Origin: Lachnospiraceae bacterium
Lineage (GTDB): Bacteria; Bacillota; Clostridia; Lachnospirales; Lachnospiraceae
Assembly: GCA_009787745.1 (NCBI GenBank)
Contig: WQST01000092.1
Location: 1-8,805 of the forward strand
DNA length: 8,805 bases
Direction: 5' to 3'
In this document: positions 1 to 6,574 of the stretch, piece after piece
Numbering within the stretch: the first letter of the stretch is position 1
How the letters are laid out: each line of letters opens with the position of its first letter
Notes under the pieces: model-generated
Databases searched by the model: none
Seen by the model: only the letters and a program-made list of their open reading frames with translations
Told to the model about the DNA's origin: nothing
Made by a program: the position numbers and the translations under genes

Positions 1-2
1 GG

Positions 3-296
3 GCTGATTATGAACATTTCCTATGGTGTCTTTTGGATAAAAAGGTTAAAGCTTTATATGTGCCGTTATTAATCGTTGGTTATGAAGGCGCGGGGTTTTC
101 GGAAACGAAAGAAAACCGCAGGCGCTCGGCACGTGAACATAAGGAAATAGTAAATAAGTACATGTCAAAAACGGAGATTTTGAGGTATCGCCTGATAATG
201 TTTTTAACCTTGGCGCCGCTCCGTACCGCGTTGGCACGCAGTAAGTTTACGGCGGATTTTTATAACCGGATCAGGAAATTAATTTATCATAAATAA
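3..296 (+). CDS. Family 2 glycosyltransferase, C-terminal part (5' end outside window)
   Basis: This is an open frame from the window edge to TAA at 294-296, about 97 codons with no start inside the window. The visible part has the look of the tail of a WcaA-like GT2 enzyme: an ADYEHFLWCLL segment (the region after the catalytic acidic pair), then a beta strand and a GYEGAGFSE segment, which corresponds to the Y-x-GGG-S stretch common late in these proteins. A basic, amphipathic C-terminus with no obvious membrane helix follows. In this family the enzyme transfers a sugar from a nucleotide donor in the cytoplasm. Donor and acceptor cannot be read from this fragment. It ends 12 bases before the next glycosyltransferase on the same strand, so the two are probably co-transcribed. 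The GT2 assignment rests on this C-terminal pattern and the neighbourhood, because the DxD motif is not in the window. Confidence 0.7.
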   Translation, partial: ADYEHFLWCLLDKKVKALYVPLLIVGYEGAGFSETKENRRRSAREHKEIVNKYMSKTEILRYRLIMFLTLAPLRTALARSKFTADFYNRIRKLIYHK

Positions 297-308
297 TGGA
301 GGGTAGTA

Positions 309-1661
309 ATGAAAGTTTTATGGCTTTGTAATATTATGTTGCCGGAGATAGCACGTGAACTCAATATTTCTTACAGTAATCGCGAAGGGTGGCTTTCGGG
401 TCTTTATGATCATATCATGAAGGATGAAAATACTGATATTGAACTGCTGATATGTTTCCCTTTCGATGATCGGGAAACACAAAACGCAATAAAAGCTAAG
501 GCAAAAAGTGATTCGTATAAAGATATTGATGTCAAAAATGTTATTAAGTTTAATACGGCGCATTCTACTTGCTATGGGTTCCGGGAAGAGCTTACAACGC
601 CTGAAAAGTATGATGCGGGACTTGAAGAGTTGATGCAATTTATCCTTCAAGATGCAAATCCTGATATCGTTCATATTTTCGGCAGTGAATTTCCCCATGC
701 TTTGGCAATGGCGAGAGCAAGCGGCAGACGGGGGCGCATCCTTTTAAGCATTCAAGGTTTATGCGGAAAGATTGCCGATGTATATACGGAAGGTATCCCT
801 TCAGAGATAATTGAAAGCGAAACATTTCGCGATATTGTAAAAAATGATTCGATCACTCAGCAAAAGCAGAAATTCGAACAGCGCGCAGTGTATGAAAAAG
901 AATTATTTTCGTTGGTAAATCATATATCGGGACGGACGAATTTTGATAAAGAAGCGACGTCATATCTTAATCCCAACGCGGCTTATCACCATCTTAATGA
1001 AAATATGCGTGAAAGCTTTTATCGCGGGCGTTGGAACAGTAATGATTGTGAGCCTTATACGATTTTCTTAAGCCAAGGCGATTATCCGATTAAAGGTTTT
1101 CACTTATTATTAAAAGCGATGCCGAAGATTTTGCTTAAATATCCTGAAGCGCGTTTGTATGTCGCCGGAAATGATATTTTGGGAAGTTCCCGATATGATG
1201 TCATTAATAAGTTAAAGAAAAAAGTTAAGATATCGTCTTATGGGAAATATATTAAGTCATTGATTTTTAAAAACCAGCTTGAAGAGAATGTAATTATGAC
1301 GGGCCCGCTTGATGAAGAGATGATGAAGGAGAGGTTTTTGAAGAGCAGTGTTTTTATTTGCCCGTCCATTATCGAGAACTCTCCGAATGCATTATGTGAA
1401 GCGATGCTTCTGGGGATGCCTGTCGTGGCGGCGGCGGTTGGCGGTATACCTTGCCTGATTAATGATTGTAAGGATGGGCTTTTATATGAGCCGGGGAATA
1501 TTTCTGACCTTGCGGCAGCAGTGCAGATCGCCTGGAATAGAGAAACGGCTGAGGAAATCGGAGAAGCCGCGGCTAAACGCGCGCTTAAAAGGCATAATCG
1601 GATTTTGAATTTTATGGAACTGATGGAAATTTATAAAGAGATTATTAAAGGGAACAAATAA
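309..1661 (+). CDS. Family 4 glycosyltransferase (GT-B fold)
   Basis: A 450-residue retaining glycosyltransferase of the GT4 type. The start at ATG 309 is supported by GGAGGG at 298-303. The N-terminal Rossmann half (about 1-240) opens with MKVLWLCNIMLPEIA and contains a PDIVHIFGSEFPHAL strand-loop. The C-terminal nucleotide-sugar-binding half begins near residue 250 (IFLSQGDYPIKGFHLL) and carries the GT4 E-x7-E signature as E356 and E364 in ENSPNALCE, followed by GMPVVAAAVGGIPCLI and DGLLYEPGN. Length and motif order match a complete family member. No signal peptide or membrane helix is seen, so it is expected in the cytoplasm or at the inner membrane face. Its stop codon directly abuts the GTG start of the next GT4 gene, indicating translational coupling in a glycan-assembly operon. 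The sugar and linkage cannot be deduced. Confidence 0.92.
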   Translation: MKVLWLCNIMLPEIARELNISYSNREGWLSGLYDHIMKDENTDIELLICFPFDDRETQNAIKAKAKSDSYKDIDVKNVIKFNTAHSTCYGFREELTTPEKYDAGLEELMQFILQDANPDIVHIFGSEFPHALAMARASGRRGRILLSIQGLCGKIADVYTEGIPSEIIESETFRDIVKNDSITQQKQKFEQRAVYEKELFSLVNHISGRTNFDKEATSYLNPNAAYHHLNENMRESFYRGRWNSNDCEPYTIFLSQGDYPIKGFHLLLKAMPKILLKYPEARLYVAGNDILGSSRYDVINKLKKKVKISSYGKYIKSLIFKNQLEENVIMTGPLDEEMMKERFLKSSVFICPSIIENSPNALCEAMLLGMPVVAAAVGGIPCLINDCKDGLLYEPGNISDLAAAVQIAWNRETAEEIGEAAAKRALKRHNRILNFMELMEIYKEIIKGNK

Positions 1662-2798
1662 GTGAAAATCACCTTTTTGTCTAATTACATCAATCATCAT
1701 CAGCTGCCCTTTTGTGATGCGCTGTTTACGCTGATTGGCGAAGGTTTTACTTTTATCCAGACGACCCCGATGGAAGAAGAACGCTTAAAGATGGGTTGGG
1801 ATATGGAGGGTGAAAAGAGGGGATATATTCGCTTGTATTATGCGGAAAAAGAGAATGTGATAACTTTGATAAGCGGATGTGATGTCCTTCTGGCCGGTTG
1901 GTATGAAGATAAAGAAATAGATAACGCCGTGCAAAAGAGAATATCAGCAGATAAACCGACCTTCAAAATCAGTGAGCGGATTTATCGTGAGGGGAAGTGG
2001 CGAGCGATATCTCCGCGCGGTTTGATTCATAAGTATTTTGAATTTACCAGACATCGTAAGCGAAAATATTATTTACTGTGTGCAGGGTCATATGTGGCAA
2101 GTGATTTTTCATTGATTAAAGCGTTTCCCGATAAAAAATACCGCTGGGGTTATTTCCCTGTGATGATTGAATATGATGAAAAACTTTGGCAAAATAAGAA
2201 AGCGGAACCGACGGTTCAGATTTGCTGGTGTGCGCGTTTTATCCCTTTAAAGCATCCCGAGGATATGATTAAATTGGCGGATGATTTGAGAAAAGCCGGG
2301 GTATCATTTCATTTACAGATGATTGGGTCAGGGGAAATGGATGAAGAGATAAAAGAATTGGCGGCGGAAAAAAACTTGCTTGATATAATTACTTTTCATG
2401 GCGCGTTAACTCCGGGGCGGGTTCGGGAAATAATGGAAAAATGTCATATTTTCGCATTTACCAGTGATTATCGCGAGGGTTGGGGAACGGTGATGAATGA
2501 AGCAATGAATAGTGGTTTAGCGGTCGTCGGCAGTGCGCAGGCGGGTGGTAGCGAATATTTGATTCGGCATGGTGAGAATGGGTTTATTTATCATAACTAT
2601 GAAGATATGCGTGATACGATGTTTAAGTTGGTTAGTGATGTTAAATTGTGCGAGGAAATCGGGCGTAATGCTTATCGTACTATTGTAGAGTTGTGGAATG
2701 CCGAAAAAGCGGCGGGTGAGTTTGTTCGTATTTGTAGGGATATTTTAGCGGGAAGTGATATCGTTCCTGCGGAAGAAGGCCCTTTGAGTGTTGTGTAG
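1662..2798 (+). CDS. Family 4 glycosyltransferase (GT-B fold), GTG start
   Basis: A 378-residue GT4 enzyme starting at GTG 1662, the base after the previous stop. AAAGGGAAC (1647-1655) inside the upstream gene supplies a modest ribosome site. The N-terminus MKITFLSNYINHHQLPFCDAL is typical of a group of GT4 proteins found in Bacillota polysaccharide and flagellar glycan clusters. The N-terminal half contains CDVLLAGWYEDK. The C-terminal domain starts near residue 185 (ICWCARFIPLKHPEDMI), continues through MIGSGEMDEEI and FHGAL, and carries E-x7-E as E272 and E280 in EGWGTVMNE, then AGGSEYLI and NGFIY. It is complete, with no membrane segment. It likely acts after or together with its abutting neighbour on the same oligosaccharide. 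The specific sugar is unknown. The zero-base junction argues for coupled translation and a fixed expression ratio of the two enzymes. Confidence 0.92.
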   Translation: MKITFLSNYINHHQLPFCDALFTLIGEGFTFIQTTPMEEERLKMGWDMEGEKRGYIRLYYAEKENVITLISGCDVLLAGWYEDKEIDNAVQKRISADKPTFKISERIYREGKWRAISPRGLIHKYFEFTRHRKRKYYLLCAGSYVASDFSLIKAFPDKKYRWGYFPVMIEYDEKLWQNKKAEPTVQICWCARFIPLKHPEDMIKLADDLRKAGVSFHLQMIGSGEMDEEIKELAAEKNLLDIITFHGALTPGRVREIMEKCHIFAFTSDYREGWGTVMNEAMNSGLAVVGSAQAGGSEYLIRHGENGFIYHNYEDMRDTMFKLVSDVKLCEEIGRNAYRTIVELWNAEKAAGEFVRICRDILAGSDIVPAEEGPLSVV

Positions 2799-2808
2799 TA
2801 CTCTCTTT

Positions 2809-2849
2809 GTCATTGCGGGCTTGACTGCAAGTGCGAGGTGGCAATTCCC
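2809..2849. repeat. Hairpin-forming intergenic element, dispersed-repeat-like
   Basis: The 85-base gap between the second GT4 gene and the GT2 gene holds GTCATTGCGGGCTTGAC near its left end and GAGGTGGCAATTCCC near its right end. The outer arms ATTGC (2812-2816) and GCAAT (2841-2845) are complementary, and an inner CTTG/CAAG pair (2820-2823, 2828-2831) can nest inside. The pattern CATTGCgrg...gtGGCAATyyc resembles palindromic intergenic repeats seen in many bacterial genomes. Only one copy is in this window, so repeat status is judged by resemblance from memory. It is not followed by a T-run and is not an intrinsic terminator. Confidence 0.4.
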
Positions 2850-2870
2850 TACGGTTTATGATTATTTTCA

Positions 2871-2879
2871 AAGGAGGAA
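2871..2879 (+). promoter_or_regulatory. Ribosome binding site fixing the start of the GT2-fusion gene
   Basis: AAGGAGGAA lies 4 bases before ATG 2884, with the AGGAGG core 6 bases from it. This is a near-perfect Shine-Dalgarno site. It excludes the longer in-frame extension back to 2788, which would run through the repeat-like gap and overlap the end of the preceding gene. Confidence 0.85.
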
Positions 2880-2883
2880 GTTT

Positions 2884-4476
2884 ATGCAGAAAATCAGCGT
2901 TATTATTCCTGTTTATAATACTGTTCGCTTTTTGGAAAAATGCATCACATCCGTTATGCGGCAGACTTTTGCGAATCTTGAAATTATTATAGTTAATGAT
3001 GGTTCTACTGATGGCAGCGGTGAGTTGGCTAGGCGCTTAAAGGAATCGGATTCGCGGATTAAAGTTTACGATCAGGAAAATAAAGGTGCATCAAGTGCGA
3101 GAAACTATGGAATTAGCGTCGCAACAGGTGAGTATATAAGCTTTATCGACAGTGATGATTATATCGCACCGCAAATGTATGACGAGTTAATTGATTTTAT
3201 CATTCGGGAAAAGTTAGAGGTTGCGCAAATATCAAGAGTGGAAATTGACTTGATGGGTCAACGACTTCCGGATGTTTGTTTTCCGCCCAGGCAGGAGACG
3301 GTAGTGGATAATGCCGAATTTTTCCGTGAATTGTTTTTGCATCGCGGGGATGCTTCTTTTTGTACGAAATTGATTAAGTCGTCGCTTCTGGTAAATGAGC
3401 GTTTTCCCGAAGGCGTTTTGAATGAGGATTTTCATTTGCTTATCAGGCTTTTGCAAAAGGTAACGCGAATCGGGATTTTGCCGGGCAGATATTATCATGT
3501 CGTATATCACTCTGACTCTACGACCCGGATAAAGAGTGAAGATTCTTTTTCCCGTGTTTATCATGATATAATTGATAATGCCGATATGATTGAAACGCTT
3601 GTTTCGGACAAATACTTGGAGTTGTCGGAAGAAGCTAAAAGATTTGCCTTATATCAACGTCTGGAATATCTTCTGCACGTTCCGATTGCTCAGATGAATC
3701 GTGGAAATGTTTTCTATAGAAATGTTATTCGGTATTTACGCAGAAATATGTTGCGGATGGTTAAGAATCATTATCTTAGTAGGAAGAATAAGGTTTATCT
3801 TATTCTCTTTGCGGTAGCTCCGAAGATAGGTCGTATAGTTCATAGGCGAATACGCTCTTTCATGATAGCAATGATTTCAATTTCGATAATTGCTGGAATT
3901 GCTACCAGAATGAGCTATGAATATCCGGACATAACCATTCCGCGCGATGAATATGAAGTAATAGTACCTCGCCCCTTTTGGGAAGATGAGGAGCTTATTA
4001 TTGAGGAAATTAAAAGAGCAGACTTTATTGCAAAAGTTACATTTACAGGAGAAAGATATGATGTATATTTTGGCTCTAAGAGCATTGTTAGTGTTGATAA
4101 AGTGTACTTAGGCGATAATAAACTTGTAGGTGAACTCATTGCTGTATATGAAAACGGGAGTTTTTGTGATTATCTCAAATATTACAGGGGCGGAAATTTT
4201 AATTTAATGCGGACAGGCAAGTCATATTATGTATTCACAAGAAAAAATAATTACCTTAAAGCATATCAAGATAGCCTTCTCTATTATGAATTTAGGACTT
4301 ATCCTTGGGAATTTTCAGTTATGTCTGTAGAAGATAGTCACTTAGTTCCTGTTGAAACAAATGAAACGATGATATATAAGGACTTTGCTCATTATGAATT
4401 TCTTTTTTTCAGCAATGAAGAATATGAACACGCAATGTCGATTAAGAAGAAAATTATTGATATGTATTGTTCATAA
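2884..4476 (+). CDS. GT2 glycosyltransferase fused to a hydrophobic segment and an unknown C-terminal domain
   Basis: A 530-residue protein with two unlike parts. Residues 1 to about 325 form a complete GT2 (GT-A) enzyme: ISVIIPVYN at 4-12, VNDGSTDGS at 37-45, FIDSDDY with the metal-binding acidic cluster at 89-92, and NEDFH with the probable catalytic pair E181/D182. The stretch around 300-326 (LSRKNKVYLILFAVAPK, then a basic run) resembles the usual end of such enzymes. The frame instead continues into a hydrophobic segment at about 325-341 (MIAMISISIIAGIAT) preceded by arginines, like a signal anchor, then a domain of about 190 residues containing RADFIAKVTFTGE, VDKVYLGD and YYVFTRKNNY. 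That domain matches no enzyme known to me but resembles the protein encoded at 7756-8385. If made as read, the GT would be cytoplasmic and the tail outside. The tail is visibly more A-rich than the GT part. An in-frame ATG at 3862 has no good ribosome site. Confidence 0.85.
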   Translation: MQKISVIIPVYNTVRFLEKCITSVMRQTFANLEIIIVNDGSTDGSGELARRLKESDSRIKVYDQENKGASSARNYGISVATGEYISFIDSDDYIAPQMYDELIDFIIREKLEVAQISRVEIDLMGQRLPDVCFPPRQETVVDNAEFFRELFLHRGDASFCTKLIKSSLLVNERFPEGVLNEDFHLLIRLLQKVTRIGILPGRYYHVVYHSDSTTRIKSEDSFSRVYHDIIDNADMIETLVSDKYLELSEEAKRFALYQRLEYLLHVPIAQMNRGNVFYRNVIRYLRRNMLRMVKNHYLSRKNKVYLILFAVAPKIGRIVHRRIRSFMIAMISISIIAGIATRMSYEYPDITIPRDEYEVIVPRPFWEDEELIIEEIKRADFIAKVTFTGERYDVYFGSKSIVSVDKVYLGDNKLVGELIAVYENGSFCDYLKYYRGGNFNLMRTGKSYYVFTRKNNYLKAYQDSLLYYEFRTYPWEFSVMSVEDSHLVPVETNETMIYKDFAHYEFLFFSNEEYEHAMSIKKKIIDMYCS

Positions 4477-4518
4477 TTACTGATTGTCAAGTACTTTTGG
4501 TTTTTTCAATATTTCAGC

Positions 4519-4555
4519 ACACCGGAATCGCAACACATTGGAACACATCGGAATC
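4519..4555. repeat. Three imperfect direct repeats upstream of the pseB promoter
   Basis: Three related units lie in tandem: ACACCGGAATC (4519-4529), ACACATTGGAAC (4533-4544) and ACACATCGGAATC (4543-4555). The rough consensus is ACACAYCGGAATC. The array ends 11 bases before the -35 box of the pseB promoter, a position where activator sites commonly sit. The second and third units overlap by two bases and the spacing is uneven (14 and 10 bases between starts), so this may be a remnant of slippage and not an operator. The sequence does not match the LytTR-family box. Confidence 0.5.
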
Positions 4556-4566
4556 CCAAAATTTAT

Positions 4567-4595
4567 TTGCAATGTAATAAAAATCATGCTATAAT
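4567..4595 (+). promoter_or_regulatory. Sigma-A type promoter for pseB
   Basis: The -35 element TTGCAA is at 4567-4572 and a perfect -10 TATAAT is at 4590-4595, separated by 17 bases. TGC directly before TATAAT makes it an extended -10. Transcription should start near 4602, leaving a leader of about 15 bases that contains AAGGAGA (4606-4612) before ATG 4617. This is the best promoter in the window. The 16 bases at 4580-4595 recur with two differences before pseC. Confidence 0.85.
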
Positions 4596-4616
4596 CTTGA
4601 AAACCAAGGAGAAATT

Positions 4617-5612
4617 ATGCTGGATAATAAAACAATCTTAATTACCGGGGGGACAGGTTCATTTGGTAAGAGTTTTACCAGATATGTTCTGACTAACTAT
4701 TCCCCGAAAAAAATAATTATATATTCTCGCGATGAATATAAGCATTTTGTTATGGCGAATGAGTTCGCGGAATATTCTGAACATTTGCGCTTTTTTATCG
4801 GCGATGTTCGTGATGTAAATAGATTGAAACGGGCATTTGAAGGTGTTGATTATGTCATTCACGCGGCAGCTTTGAAGCAGGTTCCTGCTTGTGAGTACAA
4901 TCCGAACGAAGCCATCAAAACCAATATACACGGCGCCCAAAATATTATTGATGCTGCATTAGATACAAAAGTCAGTAAAGTTGTTGCCTTATCAACCGAT
5001 AAAGCAGTAAATCCGATAAATCTTTATGGCGGAACGAAGTTGGTTTCCGATAAGCTTTTCGTTGCCGCCAACGCATATGCGGGAACGAAAAATATCAATT
5101 TTTCGATTGTTCGTTATGGAAATGTAGCAGGCAGCCGCGGTTCAGTTATACCGCTATTCGATAGATTAATCAAAGAAGGTAAAACAGAACTTCCGATCAC
5201 GGATAACAGGATGACGCGTTTCTGGATTAGCTTAACCGAAGGGGTTGAGTTGGTCATTAAAGCATTAGATGAAGCGACGGGCGGAGAGACATTTATCAGT
5301 AAGATTCCTTCGTTTAAAATAACTGATTTAGCCGAAGCGATGCTGCCGGGTTGTAAGATGCCCGAGATCGGTATCCGCCCCGGTGAAAAACTTCATGAGA
5401 TTATGATAACCGTTGAAGATTCGATGTCAACTTATGAATATGATAAGCATTTTATAGTTTATCCGCAGGTTATCTGGAATGACAAACAAAAGATTAACAC
5501 AGCCGGGAAAAAGGTACCAGAAGGTTTTGCTTATAGCTCGGATAATAATAATGAGTGGCTTAGTGTAGCGGAATTGAGAGAAATAGTAAAATCAGTAGAA
5601 TTAGTAAAGTAA
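4617..5612 (+). CDS. pseB: UDP-N-acetylglucosamine 4,6-dehydratase (inverting), PseB
   Basis: A 331-residue short-chain dehydrogenase/reductase family enzyme, the usual PseB length. It uses NADP to convert UDP-GlcNAc to a UDP-2-acetamido-2,6-dideoxy-L-arabino-hexos-4-ulose, the first step of CMP-pseudaminic acid synthesis in the cytoplasm. Visible features are the glycine-rich nucleotide loop TGGTGSFG at 10-17, SRDEYKH at 37-43, the GDVRD turn at 62-66, and HAAALKQVPACEYNP at 82-96. The catalytic set of this subfamily is D128, K129, Y137 and K141 in STDKAVNPINLYGGTK. VRYGNVAGSRGSV, TRFWIS and RPGEKLHE follow in the expected order. ATG 4617 is preceded by AAGGAGA. Membrane-bound retaining dehydratases such as PglF are excluded by the length and the lack of membrane helices. 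The gene has its own promoter and terminator, so it is probably monocistronic here. The pseC gene further downstream supports the pathway. Confidence 0.93.
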   Translation: MLDNKTILITGGTGSFGKSFTRYVLTNYSPKKIIIYSRDEYKHFVMANEFAEYSEHLRFFIGDVRDVNRLKRAFEGVDYVIHAAALKQVPACEYNPNEAIKTNIHGAQNIIDAALDTKVSKVVALSTDKAVNPINLYGGTKLVSDKLFVAANAYAGTKNINFSIVRYGNVAGSRGSVIPLFDRLIKEGKTELPITDNRMTRFWISLTEGVELVIKALDEATGGETFISKIPSFKITDLAEAMLPGCKMPEIGIRPGEKLHEIMITVEDSMSTYEYDKHFIVYPQVIWNDKQKINTAGKKVPEGFAYSSDNNNEWLSVAELREIVKSVELVK

Positions 5613-5633
5613 CCGCTTGGCGGTTATTTTTTT
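5610..5633 (+). terminator. Intrinsic terminator overlapping the pseB stop codon
   Basis: A perfect 7-base-pair stem, TAACCGC (5610-5616) and GCGGTTA (5620-5626), encloses a TTG loop and is followed by seven T residues (5627-5633). The TAA stop of pseB is the first three bases of the stem, so terminating ribosomes may affect folding. It separates pseB transcription from the genes that follow. Confidence 0.88.
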
Positions 5634-5697
5634 AGATCGGCTCAGGGGACAAGCGGTAGGGAGTGCTTGTGTTGTCACAATGAGGGGAGCGAGGGGG

Positions 5698-6408
5698 ATG
5701 TTACGAATTGCTGTTTGTGATGAGAATAAAGATTTTTTGAATTCGTTTTGCCGTACTTTTTCCAGATGGATTGAGGATCAATATGAGAATATTGTTCTTT
5801 TCCCTTTTACGAGCGGAGATGATTTGCTTTATGAAATCGGTGAATGCGGTCATTTTCAAATAGTTTTTTTAGAGATTGAGCAAAAACCAATTGACGGCTT
5901 ATATATTGCGGCGCAGATTTCTAAGCTATGTTCTGAAACCATGATTATCTTCATGTCTTCACTAAAACATTATTCAAAACGGGTTTTTCAAGTACATCCT
6001 TTTTATTTATTCCAAAAACCGATTAAATATGGAGAACTATCCAATGTTATGGATGATGCAGTTAAGCGGTTAGAAACGGCAAAGCAGAATTTCCACTTTA
6101 TTTATGACGGCTTTTATTATTCTGTTCCGATTAAAGAAATAATTTATTTTTATAGTGAAGGGCGCAAAGTGGGTATTGTCTGTATGGATAAGACTTTCTA
6201 TTATTATGAAAAACTTGATTTAATTGAAGAGAAAATTAAGGTTATGACGGAGGTGTTTTTACGGATCCATAAATCATTTATGATCAATAAGCATTATATT
6301 CTTGTATATCGGCATGATAGTGTTGAGATGAATGGAAATGCGAACTTACCTGTGAGTAAATCGAAGCGGAAGTTTGTTAAGGATATTTTATGTAAAGATT
6401 GGTTATAG
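5698..6408 (+). CDS. LytTR-family response regulator with atypical receiver domain
   Basis: A 236-residue transcriptional regulator. The N-terminal CheY-like receiver (about 1-125) has MLRIAVCDEN with the acidic pair D8/E9, a Ser (S87) at the switch Thr/Ser position, and the conserved Lys K107 in FQKPI. The phosphoacceptor Asp is replaced: FLEIEQ puts E59 where relatives have FLDIEM. The C-terminal LytTR DNA-binding domain (about 132-236) has YSVPIKEIIYFYSEGRKV, FLRIHKSFMIN (187-197) and NLPVSKSKRKFV. Start ATG 5698 gives the canonical receiver N-terminus; GAGGGG at 5682-5687 is a plausible ribosome site. A longer frame back to 5617 would begin inside the pseB terminator and is rejected. No histidine kinase lies in the window. 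Relatives often control secreted peptides, exopolysaccharide or virulence genes. Its target here is unknown, and neighbouring genes are candidates only by position. Confidence 0.88.
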   Translation: MLRIAVCDENKDFLNSFCRTFSRWIEDQYENIVLFPFTSGDDLLYEIGECGHFQIVFLEIEQKPIDGLYIAAQISKLCSETMIIFMSSLKHYSKRVFQVHPFYLFQKPIKYGELSNVMDDAVKRLETAKQNFHFIYDGFYYSVPIKEIIYFYSEGRKVGIVCMDKTFYYYEKLDLIEEKIKVMTEVFLRIHKSFMINKHYILVYRHDSVEMNGNANLPVSKSKRKFVKDILCKDWL

Positions 6409-6438
6409 TTTTATACCGGTGTCGATTAGTGTAGATGA

Positions 6439-6467
6439 CTGACAGTTCTGGTTCGTGAGGTTATCAC
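6439..6467 (+). promoter_or_regulatory. Possible promoter for the 6575 gene
   Basis: CTGACA (6439-6444, five of six matches to the -35 consensus) lies 17 bases before TATCAC (6462-6467, four of six to the -10 consensus). It would give a leader of about 100 bases holding the hairpins described next. ACAGTTCTG (6442-6450), overlapping the -35, resembles a single AgrA/LytTR half-site, but no partner at the usual spacing is seen. Confidence 0.35.
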
Positions 6468-6496
6468 ATAAAATAAAATGGAGAGATTAACGTCTA

Positions 6497-6574
6497 AGTC
6501 TGCAAGAATGACTTAAAGAAGCCATTCTTGCGGGCTGTGTGGGGGTCGTGTAAGCACGGCATAGGTTAGAAACC
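6497..6574 (+). promoter_or_regulatory. Hairpin-rich leader before the 6575 gene
   Basis: The main hairpin pairs AGTCTGCAAGAATG (6497-6510) with CATTCTTGCGGGCT (6523-6536): 14 consecutive pairs, two of them G-U, around a 12-base loop. Two smaller hairpins follow: GTCGTG/CACGGC (6545-6550, 6555-6560; one G-U) with loop TAAG, and GGTT/AACC (6564-6567, 6571-6574), which ends at the base before ATG 6575. No T-run follows any of them, so they are not intrinsic terminators. The last one could mask the weak AGG ribosome site at 6563-6565. No known riboswitch class was recognised. The rest of the gap, 6409-6496, shows only the possible promoter. Confidence 0.45.

Noticed and set aside
318..698. 126-codon minus-strand frame opposite the first GT4 gene
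   Set aside because: Antisense shadow of a well-supported gene, with no ribosome site or recognisable protein features. Other minus-strand frames in the window were dismissed for the same reason.
2788..2883. In-frame N-terminal extension of the GT2 gene from TTG 2788
   Set aside because: It overlaps the preceding gene's end, passes through a repeat-like palindrome, and lacks a ribosome site, whereas AAGGAGGAA precedes ATG 2884 and gives a canonical GT2 N-terminus.
4477..4518. Terminator after the GT2 fusion gene, suggested by the T-rich run near 4496-4507
   Set aside because: No stable stem precedes the T-run. Only a short AAGTACTT palindrome is present.
5617..5697. Extension of the response regulator to TTG 5617 or ATG 5680
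   Set aside because: 5617 lies in the loop of the pseB terminator. ATG 5680 has no well-spaced ribosome site and adds residues before the canonical receiver start.
6478..6516. Short peptide MERLTSKSARMT in the leader of the 6575 gene
   Set aside because: There is no ribosome site before ATG 6478, and the frame stops after 12 codons inside the large hairpin. It could be a leader peptide but nothing supports translation.
6409..6574. Group II intron or other mobile element remnant suggested by the strong hairpin
   Set aside because: No reverse transcriptase, transposase, domain V-like sequence or flanking target duplication was seen.
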